The notes below the pieces were generated by a model. The model was not told the origin of the DNA, ran no database searches, and saw only the letters and a program-made list of their open reading frames with translations. The translations under genes were made by a program, and so were the position numbers. A DNA stretch of 64,000 nt from Hypericum androsaemum (lineage: Eukaryota > Streptophyta > Magnoliopsida > Malpighiales > Hypericaceae): contig OZ023197.1 of the NCBI GenBank assembly GCA_963995505.1, positions 9,537,827 through 9,601,826 on the forward strand, read 5' to 3'. This document shows positions 1-10,697 of this stretch, in pieces (positions within the stretch are counted from its first letter, which is position 1; each line of letters begins with the position of its first letter).

Positions 1-259
1 GTGATTAGTGTAGACTGAAAAATTATTGAATGATTGTGATGTTGTTGTCACCTCGCGGTGTCCTACATTATGTTCTCGTATGTATGATACGGTAATTATG
101 TGCTTATATGAATCCTAGTGATCTCGTGATTGATTTTGAGATGCTGAGTTTGATGACTTTGAGAATCAAACTTTGGGATGTTTATGACTTCAAATCTAAG
201 AAACGAATTAGGCATGGAGGCAACTGAATGTGGTAGTGATAACCTATCAGGGAAAAGTC

Positions 260-1633
260 ATGGAACCACAGACCAGAAGCCGAGCATCCAGGGGACAAGG
301 TTCGGGACAGGGTGCGAATACCGGGCTGCTACCACTTGACACCAGGAATACACGAGCTGCCGCCACTGTTGCACCTGATGTGCCCTCTGACTCAAATGCG
401 CCTGCTGACTCAAATGCGCACGCCGAGTCAGATGCGCAATCTGCCACCAATGTGCATGTCAATGGCCCGGCTGCTCCTAGTCCGAACCTAGCAGGGTTAA
501 ACACGGAGGTCGCACTTCTGCAGATTCTGAACATGTTAGTTCAACAATGCCAGCCAGCAACTGCGGCCGCGTCACAACCAGCAATTGCGGCCGCGTCACA
601 ACCTGTACCTCAGCCCACCACCGCAGGGGGTTACCGGGAATTTCTGAGAGTTAAACCACCCCCTTTTGATGGTTCAGAAGATCCAATACAGGTGGAAGAT
701 TGGGTGATAGAGATGGAGAAGGCCTTTGATATCGCTCACACCCAGGCCACCGAGAAAGTGAAGTATGCTGCTTATGTACTGAAGGGCGATGCTCGTAGGT
801 GGTGGGAAACTCAGGATAGGACCCGCCGGGACAAGAAGGCAGATGAGGCAGTGGAAGTAGAAGTGTATGGCTGGGAAGACTTCCTGAGAGACTTCAGGAG
901 CCACTTCATTTCACCGGCCAAAAAGAGAGAGAAGGCTCGAGAATTTGACCAGTTGGTGCAAGGAAACATGACGGTGTCGGAATACGATCGAGAGTTTTCT
1001 CGGCTTTTAATCTTCAAGTCGGCGATTGCACTCAATGAAGATACTCGAGCTAGAAAATTCGAGGATAGGCTCGCTGATGAAATCAGGAAGCTGGTAGTAC
1101 CTTTCCTCTTGCCTTCCTATTCGGAGGTAGTCCACAGGGCACTGATAATCGAACAGAATCTGAACCTGTGCCAGAAGAAGGCAGAAAAGGAGATTGCAAA
1201 GAAGAAAGGGGGACCCGATGTAGGGAATCAGCATACTGAAGCAACCAAAAGACCCTATCACCCACCCCCTGCTAGAAACATGAGCGCATGGTGTGGGAGA
1301 TGCAACCGTTCAGGCCACAATCAGGATCAGTGCAGGTGAATAGCATGCTATTTTGTGCAACTAGAATATTTGGACCTTAAATTGGGAGTATAACATGTAT
1401 TCTTCAGGTGGATCACTGGAGCATGCTTTAAGTGTGGGAAGATGGGACACCAACTGGCAAACTGTCCCGAGATGCGTGCAAGGGGCCCAACAGCGACAAA
1501 CTCTAATGCCCGCACCACAGCTCCTGCAAGAGGGAACCCGCCACTGAGGGCTACGACATGGGTGTACGTACTCAACCAGATAGAAGCTGGGCAGCGGGGA
1601 GATGTGGTCACAGGTAAATCCTTGCTTGGTTAA
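260..1633 (+). pseudogene. gag: gag of the outer gypsy element
   Basis: The protein opens with a low-complexity A/P/Q-rich stretch. It then has a retrotransposon gag domain (roughly residues 130-290, with the RRWWET motif typical of plant gypsy gag) and a first zinc knuckle CGRCNRSGHNQDQC just before position 1336. A second knuckle, CFKCGKMGHQLANC, lies at about 1421-1462. The ATG at 260 is the first in frame; the reading frame opens earlier but without ATG. A 72-bp GT...AG segment (1336-1407) with an in-frame stop separates the two knuckles, and removing it leaves the frame continuous. Gag would package element RNA in cytoplasmic particles. Confidence 0.85.
1336..1407 (+). other. Intron-like 72-bp GT-AG segment in gag
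   Basis: The segment begins GTGAAT and ends TTCTTCAG. It lies between the two CCHC knuckles and contains a stop in the gag frame. Excising it leaves a normal knuckle-linker-knuckle layout in one frame. It could be a small intron or a simple insertion; its size is near the lower limit of plant introns. Confidence 0.5.
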
Positions 1634-1669
1634 TTATTTGTGTCGCTAGGAGAATGCAATTAAGTATAG

Positions 1670-3882
1670 GACCATACCGCTTCGCAGGAAAATTTCTAGT
1701 TGCGGGCTTCCCTGCAAATACATTATTCGATTCTGGAGCAACCCATTCTTTCATTGCCGAACATTTCGTGAGGAGACATAAATTGTCGAGGATTAGAAGT
1801 GGGGAAGAGATGGCAGTTATAACCCCACTGGGAAAGACCATTATGGTAGACCAGAGTTGTGACTGCAAAATCCTCATAGACGGCCAGCAACTCAAGGGAC
1901 AGTTCCAAATCATGGGGATGATGGGTTTCGATGTCATCCTAGGAATGGATTGGCTAGCAGGATAGCATGCCTGTATTGATTGCATGTGTAAATCAGTTAT
2001 TTTTTGGCCACCAGGAAAGAAAGAATTTAGGTATGCGGGCGACAGTGTCAAAAATCCTGTGTCGTTAATTTCGGCGGTAGAAGTAAAGAGACTAGTACAA
2101 AGTGGTGCGGTAGCTTACTTGGCTTCTACGACAGACACTCGGAGTGAGGTTTCATTAGACCACATCCCTATCGTTAGAGACTTCTCAGATGTATTTCCAT
2201 AGGAGATTCAAGGGATACCACCAGATCGCGAAGTGGAATTCCAGATTGAACTGATTTATGGGGCAAGACCGGTATCCAAGGCGCCCTATTGCATGGTCCC
2301 AATGGAACTGAAAGAGCTAAAAATACAGCTGGTGGATTTGCTAGAAAAGGGCTTCATTAGACCAAGTGTTTTGCCATGGGGAGCACCGGTGTTATTTGTG
2401 AAGAAGAAGGATGGCTCCATGAGAATGTGTGTGGATTATCGAGAGTTAAACAAGCTCACTATCAAGAATAAATACTCCCTACCCAGAATTGAAGACTTGT
2501 TTGATCAATTGAAGGGAGCACAAGTGTTCTCCAAAATAGACATGCGCTCGGGCTATCATCAACTAAAGATTAAGGATGGAGATGTGCATTTGACATCATT
2601 TCGCACTAGATATGGACATTACGAGTTCCTGGTGATGCCCTTTGGATTGACGAATGCACCGGCGATATTCATGGATTTGATGAATCGGACTTTCCGACCG
2701 TACTTGGATAAATGTGTGGTGGTATTTATTGATGACATCCTAGTGTATTCACCAAGTAAGGAAAAGCATGAGGAGCACTTAAGGATGGTCCTACAAATAT
2801 TACGGAAGGAACAATTATACGCCAAATTGAAGAAGTTTGAATTCTGGCTCGAAAAAGTTGCCTTCCTTGGACACGTTATATCTAAGGAAGGAGTATCAGT
2901 AGACCCCAGCAAGATTGAGACGGTTGTAGGATGGCAGTCACCAAGTACCGTGTCAGAAGTGCGCAGTTTCTTAGGTTTGGCAGGCTATTACCGATGCTTT
3001 GTGGAAGGGTTCTCTAGGATAGCCATGCCATTAACCCGGTTAACCCAAAAGGGAGTAAAGTTTACATGGAGCGAGGAGTGCAAGCAAAGCTTTCAGGAAC
3101 TGAAGAAGAGATTGGTAACAGCCCCCATACTGGCACAGCCCAGCGAAGGGAAGGATTATGTTGTCTACAGTGATGCATCAAGAAATGGGTTGGGTTGCGT
3201 ACTTATGCAAGAGGATAAAGTGATCGCTTATGCATCAAGACAACTTAAGCCTTACGAAAGGAACTACCCTACTCATGACCTAGAGCTAGCAGCAGTGGTT
3301 CACGCGCTAAAGGTATGGAGATATTATCTATATGGAGTTCGCTGTGAGATGTACACGGATCACAAAAGCCTCAAATATATCTTCACACAGAAGGAGCTGA
3401 ATATGAGGCAATGAAGGTGGCTAGAATTGATTAAAGATTATGATATTAGGATTCACTACCACCCAGGAAAGGCTAATGTGGTAGCGAACGCTCTAAGCAG
3501 GAAAGACCAAGTTGGGAACGAGCTTACAACACAAGAAGGACTGATACGACAGTTGAAAAGTCTGGGGCTGGAGGACTCTAAATACTCGGTCGGCTTAGTG
3601 GCAAGCATGGAGCTAGAGCCTACATTACGAACCCAATTAGGTAAGGGACAACGCAATGATGCAACCCTCATAGCTCTCAGACGGGAGGTTGAACAAGGGG
3701 AGCTAGCAGATTTTCACATTGGGGCTGATGACTACCTATACTACCAGAACAGAATATGTGTGCCAGCAGCCAAGGAACTAAAGAATAAAGTACTAGAAGA
3801 GGCACATACTGCCCGCTATGCAGGACATCTGGGAGGGACCAAAATGTATCAGGATCTTAAACTTGATTTTTGGTGGTCTGGC
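1670..3882 (+). pseudogene. pol: pol of the outer gypsy element, 5' part: protease, reverse transcriptase, RNase H, integrase N-terminus
   Basis: One frame carries a protease with LFDSGATHSF (catalytic D-S-G, about 1729-1758), a reverse transcriptase with [11 protein letters not shown] (catalytic DD, about 2716-2748), an RNase H starting at VYSDAS (about 3163), and an integrase zinc-binding start with HTARYAGHLGG near 3800-3840. Three nonsense codons break it: TAG 1963-1965, TAG 2200-2202 and TGA 3412-3414. The last is a likely CGA to TGA change, as expected for decay of methylated CpG. A nested element is inserted at 3883. A short GT-AG segment (1614-1669) separates gag from protease and changes frame. 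Confidence 0.92.
3878..3882. repeat. Left target-site duplication CTGGC
   Basis: Five bases identical to 8215-8219 bracket the nested element. A 5-bp duplication is the usual size for gypsy integrases. Removing 3883-8219 rejoins the outer integrase frame exactly. Confidence 0.85.
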
Positions 3883-4661
3883 TGATAGGAACCTCGGCAG
3901 GAGGCTCACAACGGACCGTGCTACTTTGGATGGAATAGACCGCAACCCACGAACTCGAGCCTTACCAGAACTTTGGTTTGGAAGGACCGCAACCCAAGCA
4001 ATGGAATTTCGTGAACCTTTGGTCCAAGTCGAATCACGCCACAAACGATGATGGAAGAATCGTTTGATAAGTGAAAAGTTTCGCTCAAGCTAAGCAATCC
4101 AGCAATTAGCAAGAACACGCAAGGAGTATCTAACTCACAAAATTATCAATCTCAAAAGTTGTGTCCGTTTTATTGCTAGGAGACCTCCTTATATAGGCTC
4201 CAAAGTACCAAGGTATTCCTAAACAAGCTAACTCCTTAAAAAGAGCTCAAAGGCTGGCCAAAACTCTCTTTCCTAATCTAAGGATATTCTGGCCGAATTA
4301 TTCAACTAAAATAGGAAATAATCTAAGCAAATAATATCTAATAGAATAACTAATAGTTGCACGTCCTAACAAGTAGATGCACGGCCTAAATAGGTTGATT
4401 CTTTCTAATTCTCCATGTGCGCATGCATCCTGAAGTTTGCGTGCATATCAAGCTTCCAAAATAGCCTCTATCACGTGCATGGGCTTAGCGTGGGCCTCAT
4501 GCACGTCCTTGCACTTGTACGCACTATCTTGAGCCCAGACTTCTTGCATTAATCTATTAAATTCTGCCTGAAACCTATTGGCTCTTGCTCGTGTCACCGG
4601 TCCAATTGGTACGTGCACTTGCCGCGAGTCTTGTGGCTTGAATGTAGGTGTGCTCACATCA
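3883..4661 (-). repeat. LTR A copy 1, inverted (779 bp)
   Basis: It is the reverse complement of 5413-6191, with only scattered differences seen by eye. Read on the minus strand it starts TGATGTGAG after a polypurine tract (4662-4674) and ends with CCTATCA. A TATATAA promoter motif sits near 4191-4197. The near identity to copy 2 implies a recent origin. Confidence 0.85.
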
Positions 4662-5412
4662 TTCCCCTCCTCTTGAAAAGGATTTGTCCTCAAATCTTCA
4701 CCTACATCAAACGGACTCAAATCAGTAACATTGAAAGAAGCGCTAACATTATACTCACCTGGCAGGTCAAGCTTATAGGCATTGTCATTGATGCGTTCAA
4801 GCACTTGAAATGGACCATCTCCCCATGGTAGCAACTTTGAACGCCGTTGCGCGGGAAAGCGTTCCTTTCTCATGTGCAACCAGACCCAATCTCCAGGCTC
4901 AAAGACAACCTTGTGCCGTCCTTTGTTTGCTTGTCTCACATAGTGCTCCGTTCGTTTCTCTATGTTCATTCGCGCCCTCTCATGCAGTTGCTTGACAAAA
5001 TCAGCCTTCTTCTTGCCATCTAAGTTAACATGCTCACTCGAAGGCAAAGGTGATAAATCCAATAGAGTCAAAGGATTAAATCCATAAACAAGCTCAAATG
5101 GTGAGAATTGAGTAGCAGAATGAACTGAACGGTTATAAGCAAATTCAACATGTGGTAGACATTCTTCCCAAGTCTTAATGTTATGCTTGATAAGTGCTCT
5201 CAATAAAGTAGACAAAGTCCTATTTACAACTTCAGTTTGACCATCAGTTTGTGGATAACAAGTAGTAGAAAATAACAACTTGGTACCTAACTTACTCCAC
5301 AAGGTCTTCCAAAAGTAACTCAAGAACTTAGCATCTCTATCAGAAATAATAGTTCTAGGCATACCAATTTCAGTACAACATACCTTTTCCTCAATGTCGC
5401 ACTTAGCTTGAA
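4662..5412 (-). pseudogene. Integrase C-terminal part of the nested gypsy element, inverted
   Basis: The minus strand encodes the end of an integrase core ([11 protein letters not shown], then [12 protein letters not shown] and [16 protein letters not shown]). The C-terminal DNA-binding part follows ([15 protein letters not shown]), and the frame runs on through the LTR start to a stop at 4448-4450. So the last ~70 residues of Pol are encoded inside the LTR, as known for CRM-type elements. Zinc finger, first catalytic aspartate, RT, RNase H and gag are missing. The upstream end (5357-5412) is not integrase: it copies a stretch of the gag-like region at 6786-6844. Confidence 0.85.
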
Positions 5413-6191
5413 TGATGTGAGCACACCTACATTCAAGCCACAAGACTCGCGGCAAGTGCACGTACCAATTGGACCGGTGACACGAGCAAGAGCCAATAGG
5501 TTTCAGGTAGAATTTAATGGATTAATGCAAGAAGTCTGGGCTCAAGATGGTGCGTACAAGTGCAAGGACGTGCATGAGGCCCACACTAAGCCCATGCACG
5601 TGATAGAGGCTATTTTGGAAGCTTGATATGCACGCAAACTTCTGGATGCATGTTTACATGGAGAATCAGAAAGAATCAACCTATTTAGGCCGTGCATCTA
5701 CTTGTTAGGACGTGCAACTATTAGTTATTCTATTAGATATTATTTGCTTAGATTATTTCCTATTTTAGTTGAATAATTCGGCCAGAATATCCTTAGATTA
5801 GGAAAGAGAGTTTTGGCCAGCCTTTGAGCTCCTTTTAAGGAGTTAGCTTGTTTAGGAATACTTTGGTACTTTGGAGCCTATATAAGGAGGTCTCCTAGCA
5901 ATAAAACGGACACAACTTTTGAGATTGATAATTTTGTGAGTTAGATACTCCTTGCGTGTTCTTGCTAATTGCTGGATTGCTTAGCTTGAGCGAAACTTTT
6001 CACTTATCAAACGATTCTTCCATCATCGTTTGTGGCGTGATTCGACTTGGACCAAAGGTTCACGAAATTCCATTGCTTGGGTTGCGGTCCTTCCAAACCA
6101 AGGTTCTGGCAAGGCTCGAGTTCGTGGGTTGCGGTCTGTTCCATCCAAAGTAGCACAGTCCGTTGTGAGCCTCCTGCCGAGGTTCATATCA
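5413..6191 (+). repeat. LTR A copy 2 (779 bp)
   Basis: It starts TGATGTGAG and ends GGTTCATATCA, directly before a primer-binding site, so its 3' boundary is secure. A TATATAA box lies at about 5880-5886. Its first ~210 bases carry the pol C-terminal codons up to a TGA at 5624-5626. No polypurine tract or target duplication precedes it; it follows the inverted integrase piece directly. Confidence 0.88.
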
Positions 6192-6193
6192 TT

Positions 6194-6205
6194 TGGTATC
6201 AGAGC
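6194..6205 (+). other. Primer-binding site (initiator tRNA-Met)
   Basis: TGGTATCAGAGC lies two bases after the end of LTR A copy 2. This 12-mer is complementary to the 3' end of plant initiator methionine tRNA, the standard primer of many plant LTR elements. Confidence 0.9.
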
Positions 6206-6436
6206 TTAGACTTCTATTTCAGTTCTATCTATCCTTTAAATTTCGTTTTTATCATTAGTTTTCAGTTAGTTGTTCTTATTGTATTCTGAGTTGGAGAAAG
6301 AAAAAAAATCAAAAAAAGAGAGAAAAATCTGGAAAAAGGAAAAAATGAAAAGAAGGCAGCCTACAAAGGAAGAAAAGAGGCTGAAAAAAAAAGTTTGCAA
6401 AAAAGTGAAAAGTAGAAAAAAGGAGAATCTGCAAGA

Positions 6437-7413
6437 ATGTCTTATAACTACTCAAGAAGATCCGTTGAAGGTGTTGCACCATTGGTTGGTGATCCACACA
6501 CATTTATGGACGCCCTTCTTAGTGGGATGAGGCATATAATGAGAATGGAGGTCAAGAAGCTCAGCGAAAAGGTGGACCGGATAGTGTGCAAACAAGAGAG
6601 GATACATGATGTTCCTAATGTATGCAGAGATACAAAAGCTCAACAAAGAAAGATTGGGGTTAGAGGTGATAGCACTCTTAGAGTTACAGCATGGGATGAT
6701 GAAGACAGCTCGGAGAAACTTATGTCTTTGGCAAGGAAAATTGACCTGCATACAAGAGATGTTAGTGAAGTGCAACGAAAGAAAATCATTCAAGCTAAGT
6801 GCGACATTGAGGAAAAGGTATGTTGTACTGAAATTGGTATGCCTTTAGTTGAAGTTCTTGAAGAGGTTTTGACATGGGAGGAGTTTGGTGAATATTCCAT
6901 TGATTTATTTGATGGAGATTATTTTGATGATCATACCATGTCACTACTTTACCTAAGAGATTTATTTGATGAATCATCTGTGGTGGATATCGTTCACATG
7001 AAGAAGTGCACAATTCCTATTGATGGTGAACATGAAGAACTTATTGTTGCTGTTAACAAGGAAGAGGATCAACCCATATCTTACATGTTTCCAGATTTTC
7101 ACGTTGAATATGTTGAGCATTTTGATTTCTTGGGAGTTGACAAGTTTGATTATGTTGGTGGTTCACCATTGATCAATTTATGGAATAGTTTGAAGGTTGC
7201 AGAAAGGCATATTCGAATAAATAAATCTTGGGCTTTTGAGTTGGACATGATATCAGATTGTTTATGTTCGAAGTATCTATTCTGTTGGAGAGGAAGGTAT
7301 CAAGTACAACCACGACGTTCGAAGACTCAACCTTGTTCCAGCATGGTTGTTAATTTGTGGCACTATGACATATGCGAGGATTTGAGGACAAATCCCTTTC
7401 AAGAGGAGGGGAA
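6437..7413 (+). pseudogene. Gag-like, non-autonomous internal ORF of the nested element
   Basis: A continuous frame starts at the ATG at 6437, after an A/G-rich leader. The N-terminus and a K/E-rich helical part (about residues 30-120) resemble a gag start. No reverse transcriptase, protease or integrase core is present. Near its end the frame holds [13 protein letters not shown], the integrase tail also present in the inverted piece, and the polypurine tract AAGAGGAGGGGAA (about 7401-7413). It therefore looks like a composite, internally deleted element that needs proteins in trans. The acidic middle part (about 6840-7200) is unrecognised. Confidence 0.6.
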
Positions 7414-8214
7414 TGATATGAATATGAGAAGCACTCCTATGATGATTTCAAGTGCCAATCTGACCAAGTGAGAGAGCACGCACAAAGTACTTCAAGTCAC
7501 AACTTTGCGGGCTAATTTTCAAGCATACTTTGGAGAGTTGGGCTCAAGCACATTTACTAAAGTCTATAGACCAAGAGCCACGAATTCAGCTAAGTTTATG
7601 ATCTTAATACAAGTTCTAGAAGGTTCTTTCAGCAGCAAAGATCTTGAAGATTCATTCTCTCTGATTTGGGCATTCAATTTAGGAAGTTTATTTCAGCCAT
7701 TAGTTTTGATTAGGAAGTTATATTCTAACAACTCTTGGCTTATTTAGCTTGTTTGTCACGTTTGTAGCCTTCCTAAAAGGCAGAGATTTGTTTCCTTTTT
7801 AGTTTCCCTTTCCAGCCAGATTTCAATTCCTTTTTAGGAGTTGTTTGATTAGGAATCTCTTTGTAATATTGAGCCTATTTATAGAGGCTGATGCAATGAG
7901 AATAAGTAGACTATTATTGATTGAAAAACGTGGGCTTTGCTCTCTTGGTTCTTCAGAACAGTTCGAACACAACGGAGGAATTCCGTCGAGTTCACCATCG
8001 ACTTATCAAGCGGATCTTCATCACCGTTTGTGGCGTCATCGACATATCAAGGTTCTTTGTTTCAACTCAAGCAGCGGGTCGCGGTCTTAATACCAAGGTT
8101 CTTGTTTGATTGTGAGCATCGGGTCGAGATCTCCATCACGAACTGATCTAGAACGATCTGGGATTTCACGCTTTGTGGCCGGGTCTCGTTGCATCGTTGG
8201 CGGGGTTCGTATCA
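7414..8214 (+). repeat. LTR B of the nested element (801 bp), different subfamily from LTR A
   Basis: It starts TGATATGAA right after the polypurine tract and ends GGTTCGTATCA at the target duplication. Layout and short stretches (termini, a TATTTATA promoter-like motif after GAGCC, GTTTGTGGCGT) resemble LTR A, but most of the sequence does not align by eye. A normal element has two nearly identical LTRs, so this one comes from a related but distinct subfamily. Confidence 0.75.
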
Positions 8215-8219
8215 CTGGC
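8215..8219. repeat. Right target-site duplication CTGGC
   Basis: This matches the left copy at 3878-3882 and lies directly after the TATCA terminus of the 801-bp LTR. Confidence 0.85.
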
Positions 8220-9449
8220 ATGAAGAAAGAGATAGCCAACTTTGTAGCCAGCTGTATGGTATGTCAACTGGTTAAGGCAGAACACCAGAGACCAGCCGAC
8301 CCCCTACAGCCATTAAAGATTCCTGAGTGGAAGTGGGAGAAGATTACAATGGATTTTGTGACGGGACTTCCGAGGAACCTTCAAGGTAAAGATGCAGTAT
8401 GGGTAGTAGTAGACCGCCTTACCAAGACAGCTCACTTCTTAGCATATAAGACAGGTATGTCTATCGAGCAAATGGCAGAACTGTACATAAGGGAGATAGT
8501 GAGGCTGCATGGAGTTCCGGTGAGCATCACTTCAGATAGAGATACCAGATTTTTGTCCAAGTTTTGGAGCAGCATACAGAAGTCATTGGGGACAAAATTA
8601 CAATTCAGCACAGTATTCCACCCACAGACAGATGGACAATCTGAACGGACCATACAGACTCTAGAAGATTTGCTGAGGGCTTGTGTGTTAGATTTCGGAG
8701 GGAACTGGGAGGGACATCTGCCATTAGTAGAATTCGCCTATAATAATAGCTTCCAGGCGAGTATAGGAATGGCTCCATACGAGGCGCTGTACGGTAGGAA
8801 GTGCAGGTCGCCCATCAGCTGGAATGAGATAGGAGAGAAGAAAATTCTTGGACTGGATATGTTCAGGGAGTTGACTGAAAAGGTACCAATAATACGAAGT
8901 CGAATCCAAGCGGCGCAGGATCGACAGAAAAAGTTTGCAGACCCGCTTCGGAGAGAAGTAGAATTTGAAGTCGGAGATCACGTGTTCTTGAAGGTATCAC
9001 CTACCAAGGGAATTCGAAGGTTTGGAGTTAAGGAGAAACTGAGTCCGCGATATATTGGACCATTTGATGTGATCCAACGGATAGGGGAGTTAGCTTACCG
9101 GTTGGCCTTACCTCCGAGCTTAGCTAGAGTACATGATGTATTCCATGTGTCTATGTTACGGAAATATATCCCAAGGGAAGGACAAGTAGTGCAAGATGTT
9201 CCAACGAAGATCCGTCCGGACGTAAGCTATGAGGAGGTACCTCTGAAAATTGTTGATACTAAACTTCAACAGCTTCGCAAGAGGACGATTGAATATGTCA
9301 AAGTGCAATGGAGTAATCACACGGAGAGGGAAGCCACCTGGGAGTTGAGCTCGGAAATGAAGGAGAAGTACCCTCACCTCTTCGAAGACACACGTAAGTT
9401 CACAAGTAAGTTTGAGGACAAACTTCATTTTAAGGGGGGAAGAATGTAA
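8220..9449 (+). pseudogene. pol: pol of the outer gypsy element, 3' part: integrase core and chromodomain
   Basis: The reading resumes exactly in frame with position 3882 once the nested element and one copy of its target duplication are ignored. The zinc finger's second half (CMVCQLVKAEH) is followed by the catalytic core, with D in MDFVTGLP, D in SDRDTRF, and then the E region. A C-terminal chromodomain follows at about 9230-9400 with W and E/Y residues typical of the fold (VQWSNHTEREATWE). Chromodomains of this class are thought to steer integration to heterochromatin. The frame stops inside the start of the 3' LTR. Confidence 0.92.
9432..9444 (+). other. Polypurine tract of the outer gypsy element
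   Basis: AAGGGGGGAAGAA lies immediately upstream of the LTR start TGTAAG, the standard plus-strand primer position in LTR retrotransposons. Confidence 0.85.
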
Positions 9450-10697
9450 GAATTGAGAAACTAAAGTGATAATCTCCTAAAGTTTAAAGGGAGCAAAACA
9501 TAATTTTCCACAAACCCTAGCTGTGTTAGGGTTTTTAGCCCAAAAACTATGTTAAATAGGCCCCTAGGGCATCCATTTTGCCACAGAAATAATAGCCACG
9601 AAATTCTTCTCTCTATAAAGGCGAGGAGCAAAATCCGACTCGGGAGGAGGGGCTAGGAGAGGACGAGATCTTCCGAGAATCGTCCGTACGAGAGGGGTAA
9701 GCTCCTGACCTTGTTTTCTTCTTGGAATAGAGTAACTTCCGCCCCAAGTCACGTGTTCTGTCTTCCAAAAAGGTGAAGAGGACGAACTTACTGAGTCTCG
9801 GGAGGATCGTGGGAGGGTTAAGAATCTAGGAGCAACGTCAGGTAAGTAGAAATCTTAGATCGAAGATTTTATGATTCTGAACACATATGGCTCAATTTTA
9901 GGTTTCTAATTTAATCTGATATTCTGATCTCAGTTCGGATCTGATTTTTGTGATGCATGGGGAAACCGATTTGATTCTGTTTTGTGTACGAATTTGATAA
10001 GTTGATTCTGTATACGCTTATGGATCTGACCTCGTTTCTGTTTATTTATGAAATTGATGCTGTTCGGATTTGAGTATAAGTTTCTATGTGAATATGTGAG
10101 TATACTGGTCATGTTCTATTCAGTCATGTGGGATTATTTCTGTACCTTTTGGGCCCTATAGTTCGTACGCATCGCTTTAAAGGGGTACCGGGTAACCCTA
10201 GGTGCGTGTGATCAAATGGATAGGGAGTGCAGAAATTTTCTGGACTCGTGGGATACTCTTCTGTCTTTTGGGCCCGTAACGCGGGAACGGAGGGGTACTT
10301 TTTGGGCCCCCGAGAATCCTGTCATGAATATGTTCGGCTCCGAAGTCTATGGGTGTTAGTCGGTTAAGGGATCTTCTGTGAATATATTTAATCTTGTTGT
10401 GAATATATTTGTGCTTGTTCCACTTACTGAGTTAATCAACTCACGTTAGTCGTATGTGTTTCAGATGGTTCAGCTAAGGTTCGGGATCGGGAGTAGAGGG
10501 TTCGGCTTGCATGCATCATCACTGTTTTCTTGAAAAATAAGGGCGGTTGATTCTCCGACCGCGCGTATTTGGATTTGATGACAATTATCCGTTTTCCCAT
10601 TTACTAAAGAGTTAGATTTTTATTTGTAATAAAGCCTGATGTCTAGCGGGGTGTTTAAATCCTCGGGCACTGTCACTTCTATTTTCTGGTCGTGACA
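9445..10697 (+). repeat. 3' LTR of the outer gypsy element (1253 bp)
   Basis: It starts TGTAAG directly after the polypurine tract and ends GTGACA, the TG...CA form with a short TGT/ACA inverted terminus. A TATAAAG box at about 9614-9620 is a plausible U3 promoter. The 3' end is inferred from the terminus alone, because the partner LTR lies outside the window. Confidence 0.75.

Larger units (their letters stand above)
3883..8214. mobile_element. Nested chimeric gypsy element with inverted LTRs
   Basis: The inserted block is flanked by the 5-bp duplication CTGGC (3878-3882 and 8215-8219), and its termini are TGATAGGAACC and GGTTCGTATCA. From left to right it holds a 779-bp LTR in minus orientation, an integrase piece in minus orientation, a 779-bp LTR in plus orientation, a primer-binding site, a gag-like internal region, a polypurine tract, and an 801-bp LTR of a different sequence type. 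Both outer ends are therefore 3' ends of LTRs, which a normal element never shows. One shared target duplication suggests the rearranged molecule integrated as a unit; this is inference. Confidence 0.85.
1..10697 (+). mobile_element. Ty3/gypsy chromovirus (Tekay/Del-like), 5' LTR outside window, interrupted by a nested element
   Basis: The internal region reads in order gag with CCHC knuckles, aspartic protease, reverse transcriptase, RNase H, integrase and a C-terminal chromodomain. A polypurine tract (9432-9444) and a 3' LTR (9445-10697) follow. This order with a chromodomain is known for chromoviruses; the Tekay/Del clade assignment is my inference. The start of the window does not match the end of the 3' LTR, so positions 1-229 are internal leader and the 5' LTR lies upstream. 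The copy is dead: three in-frame stops in pol, interruptions in gag, and a 4.3-kb insertion in the integrase zinc-binding region. Confidence 0.95.

Noticed and set aside
4613..4995. Plus-strand frames within the inverted integrase
   Set aside because: They are shadows of the minus-strand integrase reading.
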